Shown: one piece after another, positions 52,566-61,074 of the stretch | Layout of the letters: the number at the start of each line of letters is the position of its first letter | Numbering within the stretch: the first letter of the stretch is position 1 | DNA from: Thermohalobaculum sp964576075 | Lineage (GTDB): Bacteria > Pseudomonadota > Alphaproteobacteria > Rhodobacterales > Rhodobacteraceae | DNA length: 64,000 nucleotides | Direction of reading: 5' to 3' | Assembly (NCBI GenBank): GCA_964576075.1 | Contig: CAZNTX010000005.1 | Location: 38,319-102,318, forward strand | Made by a program: the position numbers and the translations under genes | The notes under the pieces: model-generated | Database searches by the model: none | Told to the model about the DNA's origin: nothing | Seen by the model: the letters and a program-made list of their open reading frames with translations, nothing else

Positions 52566-53696
52566 TCAGCCCTCCAGCAGGACCGCCGAGCGCGCCTCCC
52601 AGGCGATCAGCACCCGGCTCTCCCAGTCGATCGGCTGCTCGAGCGCGCGGATGCGGTTGGTGCGGGCCACGCGCAGCACCATGCCCCCCGCGAGGCGGAC
52701 GTGATAGATAGACATATCGCCGAGATAGGCGATGTCCTCGACGGTGCCGACGAGCTGGTTGGGGCCGGGCTCGGTCTCCGCACCGGCGATCTCGATGGCG
52801 ATCTTCTCCGGCCTGAGCGCGAGGCAGACGCGCCCCGAGACCGCGCGGTCGGCCCCGATATCGGCCAGGCCGCCGCAGTCGAGCGTGACGCGACCGGGCT
52901 CCGCGGCCCGCGCCTCGCCTTCTAGAATGTTCACGTCGCCAATGAACTCGGCCACGTAACGCGTTATCGGCGCTTCGTAAATCTCGTGCGGCTCCCCGAG
53001 TTGCGCGATCCGCCCCTCGTCCATCACGGCGATCCGGGTGGAGACGGTCATGGCCTCCTCCTGGTCGTGGGTGACGATGACGAAGGTGAGGCCGAGCTCC
53101 TCTTGGATGCGCACGAGCTCGAACTGCGTCGCCTCGCGGAGCTTGCGGTCGAGCGCGCCCAAGGGCTCGTCGAGCAGGATCAGCTTCGGCTTCTTGGCGA
53201 GCGCGCGGGCGAGCGCCACGCGCTGGCGCTGGCCGCCGGAGAGCTGGTCCGGCCGGCGCCGGGCGAGCTTCTCGAGGCGGGTGAGGGCGAGCATCTCCGC
53301 CACCCGCTCCCGGATCCGCCCCCGCCGCATCCCCTCCATCTCGAGCCCGAAGCCGATGTTCTTCTCCACCGTCATATGCGGAAACAGCGCGTAGTTCTGG
53401 AACATCATGTTCACGGGCCGCTCATGGGGGGGGACGTCGGTCAGATCCTCCCCGTCGAGCAGGATGCGCCCCTCGTCCGGCGTCTCGAAGCCTGCGAGCA
53501 TGCGCAGAAGCGTGGTCTTGCCGCAGCCGGAGGGGCCGAGGAGGGCGAAGAACTCGCCCGCATGGATCGCCAGAGAGACGGCATCGACCGCGGTGGTGGT
53601 GCCGAAGCGCTTGGTCACCCCCTCGATCGAGAGATAGGGGCGCGCCCCGGGATCGGCCCAGGGGCGCGCCTTGGCGAGCGCGGCCGGCTGGCTCAC
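52566..53696 (-). CDS. potG: polyamine ABC transporter ATP-binding protein (PotG/PotA)
   Basis: 376 aa. The Walker A is GPSGCGKTTL, the Q-loop MFQNYALFPHMTV, the ABC signature LSGGQRQRVALARAL, the Walker B LILLDEPLGALD and the switch His is in VTHDQEEAM. A C-terminal TOBE domain follows (LRPEKIAIE). The GTG start at 53696 overlaps the binding-protein stop (GTGA). It pairs with the permeases encoded in the divergent unit at 54944-56724. The substrate is inferred as putrescine/spermidine from the binding protein. Confidence 0.92.
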   Translation of the reverse strand: MSQPAALAKARPWADPGARPYLSIEGVTKRFGTTTAVDAVSLAIHAGEFFALLGPSGCGKTTLLRMLAGFETPDEGRILLDGEDLTDVPPHERPVNMMFQNYALFPHMTVEKNIGFGLEMEGMRRGRIRERVAEMLALTRLEKLARRRPDQLSGGQRQRVALARALAKKPKLILLDEPLGALDRKLREATQFELVRIQEELGLTFVIVTHDQEEAMTVSTRIAVMDEGRIAQLGEPHEIYEAPITRYVAEFIGDVNILEGEARAAEPGRVTLDCGGLADIGADRAVSGRVCLALRPEKIAIEIAGAETEPGPNQLVGTVEDIAYLGDMSIYHVRLAGGMVLRVARTNRIRALEQPIDWESRVLIAWEARSAVLLEG

Positions 53697-54775
53697 GAGC
53701 CGGTCTTGACGCGGGTCCAGGCCCGGGTGACGACGCGCTGCACCCGCGGCGGATAGGGGGTGGTGACGAAGAGATTGTCCACCGTCTCCTCGTCCGGATA
53801 GATCGCCGGGTCGCCGATCACGTCCTCGTTGAGGAACTCCTGCGAGCCGGCATTGCCGTTGGCGTAGTAGACGTAGTTGGACGCCTTGGCGATGACCTTC
53901 GGCGCCATGATGTAGTTCAGGAACTCGTGGGCGAGGACGGGGTTCGGCGCGTCGGCCGGGATGGCCATCTGGTCGAACCACATCTGCGCGCCCTCCTTGG
54001 GGATCGCGTATTCCACGACGACCTCGTTGCCGGCCTCCGCCGCGCGGTCCCGGGCCTGGAGAATGTCGCCCGACCAGCCGACGGCGAGGCAGATATCGCC
54101 ATTGGCCAGGGCGTTGATGTATTGCGAGGAGTGGAACTGCGCGATGTGCGGCCGGATCTCGGCCAGAAGCGCGGCCGCCTCCTCGATCTCGGCGGGGTCG
54201 TGGCTGTCGGGGTCCTTGCCGAGATAGTTGAGGGCGGCGGGGATCATCTCGGCGGGCGCGTCGAGCATGTGAATCCCGCAATCGGCGAATTTCGCGATCG
54301 TCTCGGGATCGAAGATCACGTCCCAGCTGTCCACCGTGCTCTGCCCGAGCCGCTCCTCGACCGCGGCGACATTGTAGCCGATGCCGGTGGTCCCCCACAT
54401 ATAGTTGATCGAATAGTCGTTGCCCGGGTCGTATTTCGCGGTCCGCTCTTCGATGGCGTCCCACATGTGTTCGAGGTTGGGCAGCTTCGACTTGTCGAGC
54501 TTCTGGAACACCCCGGCCTGGATCTGGCGCTGCAGGAAGGTGCCCGACGGCACGACGATGTCGTAGCCCGAGCCGCCGGCGAGCATCTTGGTCTCCAAGA
54601 GCTCGTTCGAGTCGAACACGTCGTAGACCACCTCGATGCCGGTCTCGGCCTCGAACTCTTCGAGGATCGTCTCGTCGATGTAATCCGACCAGTTGTAGAC
54701 GTGGATCACCTTGTCCTGAGCGCCCGCGGCCCCGGCGACGAGGGCGAGGGCGGCGGCGGCGACATACTCACGCAT
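53693..54775 (-). CDS. potF: putrescine/spermidine periplasmic binding protein (PotF/PotD)
   Basis: 360 aa. Signal peptide residues 1-19 (MREYVAAAALALVAGAAGA), then KVIHVYNWSDYIDETILEEF, the standard mature N-terminus of PotF/PotD. YDIVVPSGTFLQRQ, NYMWGTTGIGYN and LAVGWSGDILQARDRA carry the ligand-box aromatic and acidic residues. The ATG at 54775 has AAGGAGA upstream; the longer reading to 54871 is not credible. PotF (putrescine) is somewhat favoured over PotD by overall layout, with moderate certainty. Confidence 0.9.
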   Translation of the reverse strand: MREYVAAAALALVAGAAGAQDKVIHVYNWSDYIDETILEEFEAETGIEVVYDVFDSNELLETKMLAGGSGYDIVVPSGTFLQRQIQAGVFQKLDKSKLPNLEHMWDAIEERTAKYDPGNDYSINYMWGTTGIGYNVAAVEERLGQSTVDSWDVIFDPETIAKFADCGIHMLDAPAEMIPAALNYLGKDPDSHDPAEIEEAAALLAEIRPHIAQFHSSQYINALANGDICLAVGWSGDILQARDRAAEAGNEVVVEYAIPKEGAQMWFDQMAIPADAPNPVLAHEFLNYIMAPKVIAKASNYVYYANGNAGSQEFLNEDVIGDPAIYPDEETVDNLFVTTPYPPRVQRVVTRAWTRVKTGS

Positions 54776-54892
54776 CGCGATCTCCTTCGGTTGCGGCTCC
54801 CAACGGCCCCGGGCGCGCCCGGGACCGAGTCGGCCCGAGCCTAACCGCCGCATGCGCGGGCCGGAAGCCAAATCGGAGGCGTTCCGCGACGC

Positions 54893-54921
54893 TTGCCCAA
54901 TTTCCGGGCAGGGCCTAGGCT
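54893..54921 (+). promoter_or_regulatory. promoter-like pair for the permease genes
   Basis: TTGCCC (54893-54898) and TAGGCT (54916-54921) are 17 bases apart and end 23 bases before the permease ATG, in the otherwise very GC-rich divergent gap. Confidence 0.35.
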
Positions 54922-54943
54922 TCGCTCAAACGGGGAGCGGGCG

Positions 54944-55924
54944 ATGGCGAGACGGGCGCGAGCGCGGACGACCTGGGGGCGGCGGCTGACCATCGCCGTG
55001 CCCTATCTCTGGCTCCTCGTCTTCTTCCTCTTGCCATTCGCCATCGTCGCCAAGATCTCGATCTCGGAGCCCCGGATCGCCATGCCGCCCTACGGCCCGG
55101 TCTGGGACGGGCCGGCGGCGGCGGTCGAGCATCTCTCCGCCCCGGTCTGGGACAACTACGCCTTCGTGCGGCCGGATATCGGCTGCCTCGAGGGGAGCCT
55201 CGTCGGCCGGGCGCTCTCGCTCGTCGCCGAGCTGCCGGAGCCGGAGGCGGACTGCCTCTACACCAACTCCTTCCTCAACAGCCTGCAGATCGCCGCGATC
55301 TCCACGCTGCTCGCGCTCCTCGTCGGCTTCCCGATGGCATATGGCATGGCGCGCTCGGGGCCGGCCTGGCGGGCGATCCTGCTCACCGCCGTGATCCTGC
55401 CGTTCTGGACGTCGTTCCTCATCCGCGTCTATTCCTGGATCGGCATCCTCAAGACCGAGGGGCTGCTCAACCAGTTCCTCCTCTGGATCGGCGCGATCTC
55501 CGAGCCGCTGGTGATCCATCTCACTCCGGTCGCGGTCTATATCGGCATCGTCTACAGCTATCTCCCCTTCATGGTGCTGCCGCTCTACGCCTCGCTCGAG
55601 AAGCTCGACGAGAGCCTGATGGAGGCGGCGGCCGATCTCGGCGCGCGGCCGGTGACGGTGTTCTGGCGGGTGGTGGTGCCGCTCTCGCTGCCGGGGATCG
55701 CGGCGGGGTCTTTCCTCGTGTTCATCCCGGCGGTCGGCGAATACGTGATCCCGGAGCTCCTCGGCGGCGCGTCCACGCAGATGATCGGCAAGACGCTCTG
55801 GTCGGAGTTCTTCCAGAACCGGGACTGGCCGATCGCCTCGGCCGTCGCCGTGCTGCTGGTGCTGACGCTGGTGCTGCCGATCGTCGTGTTCCAGAAGGTC
55901 GCGCGGCGCGGGGGGACTGGCTGA
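54944..55924 (+). CDS. potH: polyamine ABC transporter permease 1 (PotH/PotB)
   Basis: 326 aa with six predicted membrane segments plus a periplasmic loop (about 45-110). The binding-protein-dependent permease motif (EAA loop) reads EAAADLGARPVTVFWRVVVP. The start ATG at 54944 has GGGGAGCGGG upstream; the earlier TTG at 54893 falls in the -35 box. Its stop overlaps the next ATG by one base (TGATG). It has an unusually direct divergent arrangement relative to its binding protein and ATPase. Confidence 0.9.
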   Translation: MARRARARTTWGRRLTIAVPYLWLLVFFLLPFAIVAKISISEPRIAMPPYGPVWDGPAAAVEHLSAPVWDNYAFVRPDIGCLEGSLVGRALSLVAELPEPEADCLYTNSFLNSLQIAAISTLLALLVGFPMAYGMARSGPAWRAILLTAVILPFWTSFLIRVYSWIGILKTEGLLNQFLLWIGAISEPLVIHLTPVAVYIGIVYSYLPFMVLPLYASLEKLDESLMEAAADLGARPVTVFWRVVVPLSLPGIAAGSFLVFIPAVGEYVIPELLGGASTQMIGKTLWSEFFQNRDWPIASAVAVLLVLTLVLPIVVFQKVARRGGTG

Positions 55925-56724
55925 TGCGCCGGGGCCCGTCGCTGCCGCTCAGGATCGCCATGGGCGCGGGGTTCGTCTTTCTCTACGCGCCCATCGTGAT
56001 CCTGGTGATCTACTCCTTCAACGAGTCGCGTCTCGTCACCGTCTGGGGCGGCTGGTCGACCAAATGGTATGCCGAGCTCTGGGCCAACGAGGGGCTGATC
56101 GACGCGGCCAAGGTCTCGATTCTCGTGGCGCTCACCGCCTCGACCATCGCGGCCGTGCTCGGCGTGATGGCGGGCATCGCGCTCGCCCGGGCGCCGCGGT
56201 TTCTCGGGCGCACGCTGTTCTCCGGCATGGTGCTCGCGCCGCTCGTGATGCCGGACGTGATCATCGGGCTCTCGCTCCTGCTCACCTTCATCGCGCTCTC
56301 GATCGACCGGGGAATGCTGACCATTGTCATCGCGCACGCGACCTTCTCCATGTGCTATGTCGCGGTCGTCGTGCAGGCGCGGCTTTCGGGGTTCGACCGG
56401 TCGGTGGAGGAGGCGGCGCAGGATCTCGGCGCCAAGCCCGCGACGGTGTTCTGGCGCATCACCCTGCCCATGATCGCGCCCGGGGTGATCTCGGGCTGGC
56501 TGCTCTCCTTCACCCTCTCGCTCGACGATCTGGTGATCGCGAGCTTCGTCTCGGGGCCGGGATCGACCACGCTGCCGATCAAGATCTTCTCCCAGGTGCG
56601 CCTCGGGGTGACGCCGGAGATCAACGCGGTGGCGACGATCCTGATCGGGCTCGTGGCCGTCGGCACGCTGGTCTGGTCGATCAGCCTGAAGCGCGCCCGC
56701 GCCCGTGCCGCGGCGGGCGGATAG
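55924..56724 (+). CDS. potI: polyamine ABC transporter permease 2 (PotI/PotC)
   Basis: 266 aa with six membrane segments. The N-terminus FLYAPIVILVIYSFNESRLV followed by WGGWSTKWYAELW is characteristic of PotC/PotI. The EAA loop is EEAAQDLGAKPATVFWRITL and LDDLVIASFVSGPGSTTLPI follows. It is coupled to permease 1. The next gene (peroxidase) begins 87 bases downstream after a GC-rich dyad. Confidence 0.92.
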   Translation: MRRGPSLPLRIAMGAGFVFLYAPIVILVIYSFNESRLVTVWGGWSTKWYAELWANEGLIDAAKVSILVALTASTIAAVLGVMAGIALARAPRFLGRTLFSGMVLAPLVMPDVIIGLSLLLTFIALSIDRGMLTIVIAHATFSMCYVAVVVQARLSGFDRSVEEAAQDLGAKPATVFWRITLPMIAPGVISGWLLSFTLSLDDLVIASFVSGPGSTTLPIKIFSQVRLGVTPEINAVATILIGLVAVGTLVWSISLKRARARAAAGG

Positions 56725-56811
56725 CCGGGGCCTGCGGCCACCGGGCGGTGGAAACCTCTGCCGCTTGGGAGTAGTCTCCCCGCGGGGGGCCCGCAGAATT
56801 CGGGGGATCGG

Positions 56812-58833
56812 ATGGACGAGAGCGACAGGCTGAGCGCGCCCCGCGCGGTGGCGGCGGACCCGGGCGAGGTCAGGGCCCCCCTCCGGCGGCTGACGGAGGC
56901 GGCCTATGCCGACGGGCTCGCGGAGCCTCGGGCAGGGACCGTCCCGGCCATCGAGATCGCCGAGGCGGTCTTCACCCAGGGCGCCGCCGACATCCCGAGC
57001 CCCCAGGGCCTCTCCGCGCTCTGGGTCTTCTGGGGCCAGTTCCTCGACCACGATCTCGACCTCACCCCGGAGCAGGAGGGGCCCGAGGCCGAGTTCCTCA
57101 AATTCGAGGGGCCGGAGGCGCCCTTCAACGTCACCCGCTCCGAGGTCTGGGAGGGCACGAGCGAGACCGCCCCCCGCGAGCAGCCGAACACGGTGACCCC
57201 GCTCCTCGACGCCTCCGCCGTCTACGGCTCCGACATCGACCGCCTCGCCTTCCTGCGCGCCTATGAGGGCGGGCGGCTCGAGGTGCAGGCGGGGCCGGAC
57301 GGCGTGGCGCTCCTGCCCGACGCCTCGCAGCTCTCCCACCCGATCTTCGACGGCGTCCTGCCCGGCGAGGGCTTCGCCGCCGGCGACGTCCGCGCGCGCG
57401 AGAACCCCGGCCTCACCGCGCTCCACGCCCTCTGGGTCAACGAGCACAACGCCTGGGCCGACCGCCTCGCCGAGGCCCATCCCGACTGGGACGAGCAGGC
57501 GCTCTTCGAGGGCGCGCGCGCCGCCGTCGAGACGCTGATCCAGAAGATCACCTACGAGGAGTTCCTCCCCCTCCTCCTCGGCGATGCGCTCCCCGCCTAT
57601 GCGGGCCACGACCCGGCCGTCGACCCGCAGGTGACCACCGAGTTCTCCACCGCCGCCTATCGCTTCGGCCATACGGGCGTGCCCGACCGCTTCGTCTTTC
57701 TCGAGGAGGACGGCGGCGAGGCGGCGCCCCCCCGCGCCCTCTTCGAGACCTTCGAGAGCGACGCGACGCTCCTCGAGACCGGGCTGCCCGCCCTCCTGCG
57801 CGGCGTGCTCGAGACCCCGGCCCAGGCGCTCGACGCCAAGGTCGTCGACAGCCTCAACTTCCTCCTCTTCACCCCGGACGGCGGGCTCACCGGCTTTTCT
57901 CTGCCAGAGCGCAACATCCTGCGCGGGCGCGACCACGGGCTGCCGCCCTATCTCGAGGTCCGCGAGGCGGTGCTCGGCGATGTGGAGGCCGCGGCCCTCG
58001 CCGGCTCGGCGGACTTCTCCGTCATCACGCCGGACCCCGATCTGCAGGCGCGGCTCGCCTCGGTCTACCCGACCCTCGGCGAGGTCGATCTCTGGGTCGG
58101 CGGCCTCTCGGAACCCACGGCCGAGGGGGCGGCGCTCGGCCCCACCTTCGTCGCCATTCTCGCCGAGCAGTTCGCCGCGACGCGCGACGGCGACCCGCTG
58201 TTCTATCTCGCCCGGGAGTGGTCCGACCCCGAGATCGCCGCCGAGCTTGCCGCGACGACGCTCTCGGACGTGCTGGTGCGCTCCGGCGGCATGACCCATG
58301 CGCAGGCTGCGCCCTTCCTCGCCGCGGACCGCCAGGGCGGGGACGCGGGCGAGGATCACCTGAAGGGCGGGCCGGGCCGCGACCTTCTGATCGGCGCCGC
58401 GGGGGCGGACTATCTCAAGGGCCAGGGCGGGGCGGACGACCTCCATGGCGGGGCGGGCGCCGACATGCTCCGCGGCGGGCAGGGCGGCGATCTCCTCTCC
58501 GGCGGGGAGGCGGCCGACAAGCTGATGGGCGGGCAGGGCGACGACCGCCTCTCCGGCGGCCCGGGCTGCGACCTTCTCGTCGGCGGGCAGGGGGCGGATG
58601 TCTTCGTCTTCGAGGCCGGGGCCGACGCCCTCGACCGGGTGCTCGACTACGAGGACGGGGCGGACCGAATCGAGATCCGCGGAACCGGGCTCGACCCCGC
58701 AGGGCTCGCCTTCGTGCGGAGCGAGATGCACACCACGATCTTCCTCGACGACGCCCCCCTCGCGCAGATCTGGGGCCGGGGCCATTGGGGGCTCGACGCG
58801 GAGGATGTGGACCTGCTCCCCCTGATCGCCTGA
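56812..58833 (+). CDS. secreted haem peroxidase (animal-type) with RTX repeats
   Basis: 673 aa. Residues 15-510 form a bacterial member of the animal haem peroxidase superfamily (peroxinectin-like). The distal His is in WGQFLDHDLDLTP (about residue 80), VTPLLDASAVYGSD is a calcium-site/substrate region, NPGLTALHALWVNEHNAWA is a family signature, the proximal His is in YRFGHTGVPD (about 287), and RGRDHGLPPYLEVR is the family hallmark. Residues 515-605 carry about ten GGxGxDxL calcium-binding nonapeptides, followed by a C-terminal tail typical of type I secretion. There is no N-terminal signal. It is presumably exported by an ABC/HlyD/TolC system and oxidises halides or phenols outside the cell. 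Confidence 0.9.
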   Translation: MDESDRLSAPRAVAADPGEVRAPLRRLTEAAYADGLAEPRAGTVPAIEIAEAVFTQGAADIPSPQGLSALWVFWGQFLDHDLDLTPEQEGPEAEFLKFEGPEAPFNVTRSEVWEGTSETAPREQPNTVTPLLDASAVYGSDIDRLAFLRAYEGGRLEVQAGPDGVALLPDASQLSHPIFDGVLPGEGFAAGDVRARENPGLTALHALWVNEHNAWADRLAEAHPDWDEQALFEGARAAVETLIQKITYEEFLPLLLGDALPAYAGHDPAVDPQVTTEFSTAAYRFGHTGVPDRFVFLEEDGGEAAPPRALFETFESDATLLETGLPALLRGVLETPAQALDAKVVDSLNFLLFTPDGGLTGFSLPERNILRGRDHGLPPYLEVREAVLGDVEAAALAGSADFSVITPDPDLQARLASVYPTLGEVDLWVGGLSEPTAEGAALGPTFVAILAEQFAATRDGDPLFYLAREWSDPEIAAELAATTLSDVLVRSGGMTHAQAAPFLAADRQGGDAGEDHLKGGPGRDLLIGAAGADYLKGQGGADDLHGGAGADMLRGGQGGDLLSGGEAADKLMGGQGDDRLSGGPGCDLLVGGQGADVFVFEAGADALDRVLDYEDGADRIEIRGTGLDPAGLAFVRSEMHTTIFLDDAPLAQIWGRGHWGLDAEDVDLLPLIA

Positions 58834-58844
58834 CGCTAGGCGGG

Positions 58845-58860
58845 CTTGCCGGACGTCAAG
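58845..58860 (+). repeat. upstream element copy 1 (before secreted paralogue 1)
   Basis: CTTGCCGGACGTCAAG, 93 bases before the GTG start of paralogue 1. It differs from copy 2 (59505-59520) by one base; downstream parts are also partly alike. It is probably a shared promoter or operator duplicated with the genes. Confidence 0.5.
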
Positions 58861-58937
58861 GACCGGCCTGCGGGGGCCATGGCACTCTGGGAGCCGTCCG
58901 GGCCGCCCGCCCGGGGAGCGTGACAGGGAGCCCGCCC

Positions 58938-59489
58938 GTGCCGTTGCCGATCCGCCGCCGCATCGCCGCCGTCCTCCTCGCCCTCGCGGCCTGCGCCGCC
59001 GCGATGCCCGCTTCCGCGGCGGAGATCCTCCGCTGCGTCGAGGGGGCGCGGCACGAGCGGCTCCTGCCCGTCGCCATGGACGGCCATGCGCGGGGCGAGT
59101 TCCTCTTCCTCGGCCCCGGGCGCTTCCGGCTCCTTCTCTCGGCGCCCTTCCATTTCCATGCGAGGTCCTGGATCCTCCCCGAGCGGGGCCGCCCGCGGCC
59201 GACCGCGATCCCGACGCCCGCCGCGCCGGAGGGCCGCGGCTATGTCTGGAGCTGGGGCGCGCGGCTCGAGGGGGAGGACCGGCGCCTCTCGCTGCAGATC
59301 ACGCCGAGCCTGCCTTGTCCGGGCTGCCGGATCTCGGCGACGGTCGAGACCCGGGGCTGCGCCTGGAGCCCCCCGCCGCGCCGGCGCACCCCCTGTCCGC
59401 CGGGCTACTGCTTCGAGGCGACGCCCGATCTCTTCGGCCGGCCGAGCTGCCTGCCGCGCCGCGGCTGGGACGGCTCGCGCTGCCCCTGA
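58938..59489 (+). CDS. exported cysteine-containing protein, paralogue 1
   Basis: 183 aa. Signal peptide residues 1-27 (ends PASAA). The mature part opens with EILRCVEG and contains FLFLGPGRFRLLLSAPFHFH, GYVWSWGARLE, and a C-terminal region with CPGC, CPPGYCFE and the ending LPRRGWDGSRCP. It has nine mature Cys, an odd number. The GTG start at 58938 follows AGGGAG. It has the same layout as the next gene. No family is recognised; probably a beta-rich periplasmic or secreted protein. Confidence 0.62.
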   Translation: MPLPIRRRIAAVLLALAACAAAMPASAAEILRCVEGARHERLLPVAMDGHARGEFLFLGPGRFRLLLSAPFHFHARSWILPERGRPRPTAIPTPAAPEGRGYVWSWGARLEGEDRRLSLQITPSLPCPGCRISATVETRGCAWSPPPRRRTPCPPGYCFEATPDLFGRPSCLPRRGWDGSRCP

Positions 59490-59504
59490 GCGGCGGCCGG
59501 ACCC

Positions 59505-59520
59505 CTTGCCGAACGTCAAG
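59505..59520 (+). repeat. upstream element copy 2 (before secreted paralogue 2)
   Basis: CTTGCCGAACGTCAAG, 74 bases before the ATG of paralogue 2. See copy 1 at 58845-58860. Confidence 0.5.
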
Positions 59521-59578
59521 GCCCGCCGTGGCGCTCCGTGCGAGCCTCTCCGGAGATCGAACGGAGAGGGAGGCGGCG

Positions 59579-60124
59579 ATGCGCCGGACCGGATTTCGCG
59601 CCATGGCCCTCGCGCTGGCGCTCGCGCTGGCGGGCGGGGCCGCCGCGGGGCAGGGGATCGACGTCGTGTTCTGCCAGGAGGGCTGGCGGGGCGACCGCAC
59701 GGTCCGCATCGGCCCTGACGGGCGCGGGCGCTACGTCCTCGGCTTCCGCGGACCGGGCCGGGTGCGCCTCGTGCTCTCGGCGCAATGGGACTTCCATGTG
59801 CAGGCCTACACCGTCCCGGACGGCGGCAGCCCGCAGCCGGCCGGCCCCGGGCGGAGCGCGAGCCCGAGCGGCGGCGCCTATGTCTGGAGCTGGGGCGAGA
59901 GCGTCGGCGACTGGACGCGCGAGCTCCGCCTCGACGTGACCATGACCCCGCCCTATCGCGGCTTCGAGGTCGGGCTGACGGTCCTCACCGACTCGTGCAA
60001 AGGCACGAGCTCCGGCGGCGGCACCCACTGCCCCAAGGACACCTGCATGGCCCGCGGCAGCTACACCTTCGGCACGCCGCCCTGCCTGCCGAAGCCGGGC
60101 TGGGACGGCTCGCTCTGCCCCTAG
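59579..60124 (+). CDS. exported cysteine-containing protein, paralogue 2
   Basis: 181 aa. Signal peptide residues 1-23 (ends GGAAAG). The mature part contains VVFCQEG, YVLGFRGPGRVRLVLSAQWD, YVWSWGESVG, then CPKDTCMARGSYTFG, PPCLPKPGWDGSLCP. Alignable with paralogue 1 along the whole length: the GPGR-x-R-L-x-LSA, YVWSWG and GWDGS-x-CP motifs are shared. Seven Cys in total. The ribosome site is GGAGAGGGAGG. The stop overlaps the convergent HDAC-fold gene by four bases. Function unknown. Confidence 0.62.
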   Translation: MRRTGFRAMALALALALAGGAAAGQGIDVVFCQEGWRGDRTVRIGPDGRGRYVLGFRGPGRVRLVLSAQWDFHVQAYTVPDGGSPQPAGPGRSASPSGGAYVWSWGESVGDWTRELRLDVTMTPPYRGFEVGLTVLTDSCKGTSSGGGTHCPKDTCMARGSYTFGTPPCLPKPGWDGSLCP

Positions 60125-61029
60125 GCGGCGGAGAGCGCGCGCGCCGCCTCCTCGAAGACGATCGCGTGATGGCCTGCGAGGCGCTCCGGCGCGTCGTCGT
60201 AGCCCCCGCCGAGGACGCAGACCACCGCCGCCCCCGCCGCCCGGGCGCGCGTGATGGCGAGCCGGTCCCGCGCGCGGATGCCGTCCGCGGTGAGCGACAG
60301 CCGGCCGAGCCGGTCCCCCTCCCAGACATCGACGCCGGCATTGTAGTAGACCACCCGTGGGCGGCAGGCGGCGAGCGCCCGGTCGAGCCCCGCGGAGAGG
60401 GCCGCGAGATAGGCGGCGTCGCCGGTCCCGTCGGGCAGCGCGATGTCGAGATCGGAGGCGGGCTTGCGGGCGGGGTAGTTGCGCTCGGCATGGATCGAGA
60501 GGGTGAAGACCCGCGGCTCTCCGGCGAAGATGCGCGCCGTGCCGTCGCCCTGATGCACGTCGCAGTCGACCACCAGCACGGGCGCCGGTCCGCCCCGGTC
60601 GAGCAGCGCGCGGATCGCCACCGCCACGTCGTTGAACACGCAGAACCCCGCGCCCCCCTCCGGGCCCGCATGGTGCGAGCCGCCGGCGGAGTTGGCCGCG
60701 ATCCCGTGCTCGAGCGCCATCCAGGTGGCGAGCACGGTCCCCGCGGTCGCGAGCCGGGCGCGGCGGGCGACCTTCGCCGACCCCGGCAGGCCGATGCGCC
60801 GGCGCTCCGCCTCCGTCAGCCGCGAGGCGAAAACGCGCTCCACATAGCCCGGCTCATGCGCAAGCGCCACCATCGGCGCGCCGGCGGGGGAGGGGGCGAG
60901 GTAGCGCTCGCGCTCCATCAGCCCGCGGGCGATCAGCGTCTCCCGCAGATAGCCGTATTTCGACATCGGGAAGCGGTGCCCGGGGCGGAGCGGGATCCGA
61001 TAGTCCGGGTGGTGGACGATGGGCAGCAT
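60121..61029 (-). CDS. histone deacetylase-fold amidohydrolase
   Basis: 302 aa zinc hydrolase of the arginase/deacetylase superfamily. Seen: HHAGPEGGAGFCVFNDVAVA (tandem catalytic His and following segment), the zinc motif DCDVHQGDGT (Asp and His ligands), NAGVDVWEGDRLGRL (third ligand Asp), and LGGGYDD. Bacterial members deacetylate acetylpolyamines, acetoin-related substrates or proteins. Nearby polyamine transport genes make acetylpolyamine a fair candidate, but no residue shows it. It is short and compact, in the class IV-like small HDAC group. Confidence 0.85.
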   Translation of the reverse strand: MLPIVHHPDYRIPLRPGHRFPMSKYGYLRETLIARGLMERERYLAPSPAGAPMVALAHEPGYVERVFASRLTEAERRRIGLPGSAKVARRARLATAGTVLATWMALEHGIAANSAGGSHHAGPEGGAGFCVFNDVAVAIRALLDRGGPAPVLVVDCDVHQGDGTARIFAGEPRVFTLSIHAERNYPARKPASDLDIALPDGTGDAAYLAALSAGLDRALAACRPRVVYYNAGVDVWEGDRLGRLSLTADGIRARDRLAITRARAAGAAVVCVLGGGYDDAPERLAGHHAIVFEEAARALSAA

Positions 61030-61074
61030 CGCGCCGGCGCGGGGACGGGGCCGGGCGGGCCGGCCCCCCGCGCC

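Noticed and set aside
58360..58620. Tandem DNA repeats, possible CRISPR or satellite
   Set aside because: The periodicity is the coding of GGxGxDxL calcium-binding repeats in the peroxidase C-terminus.
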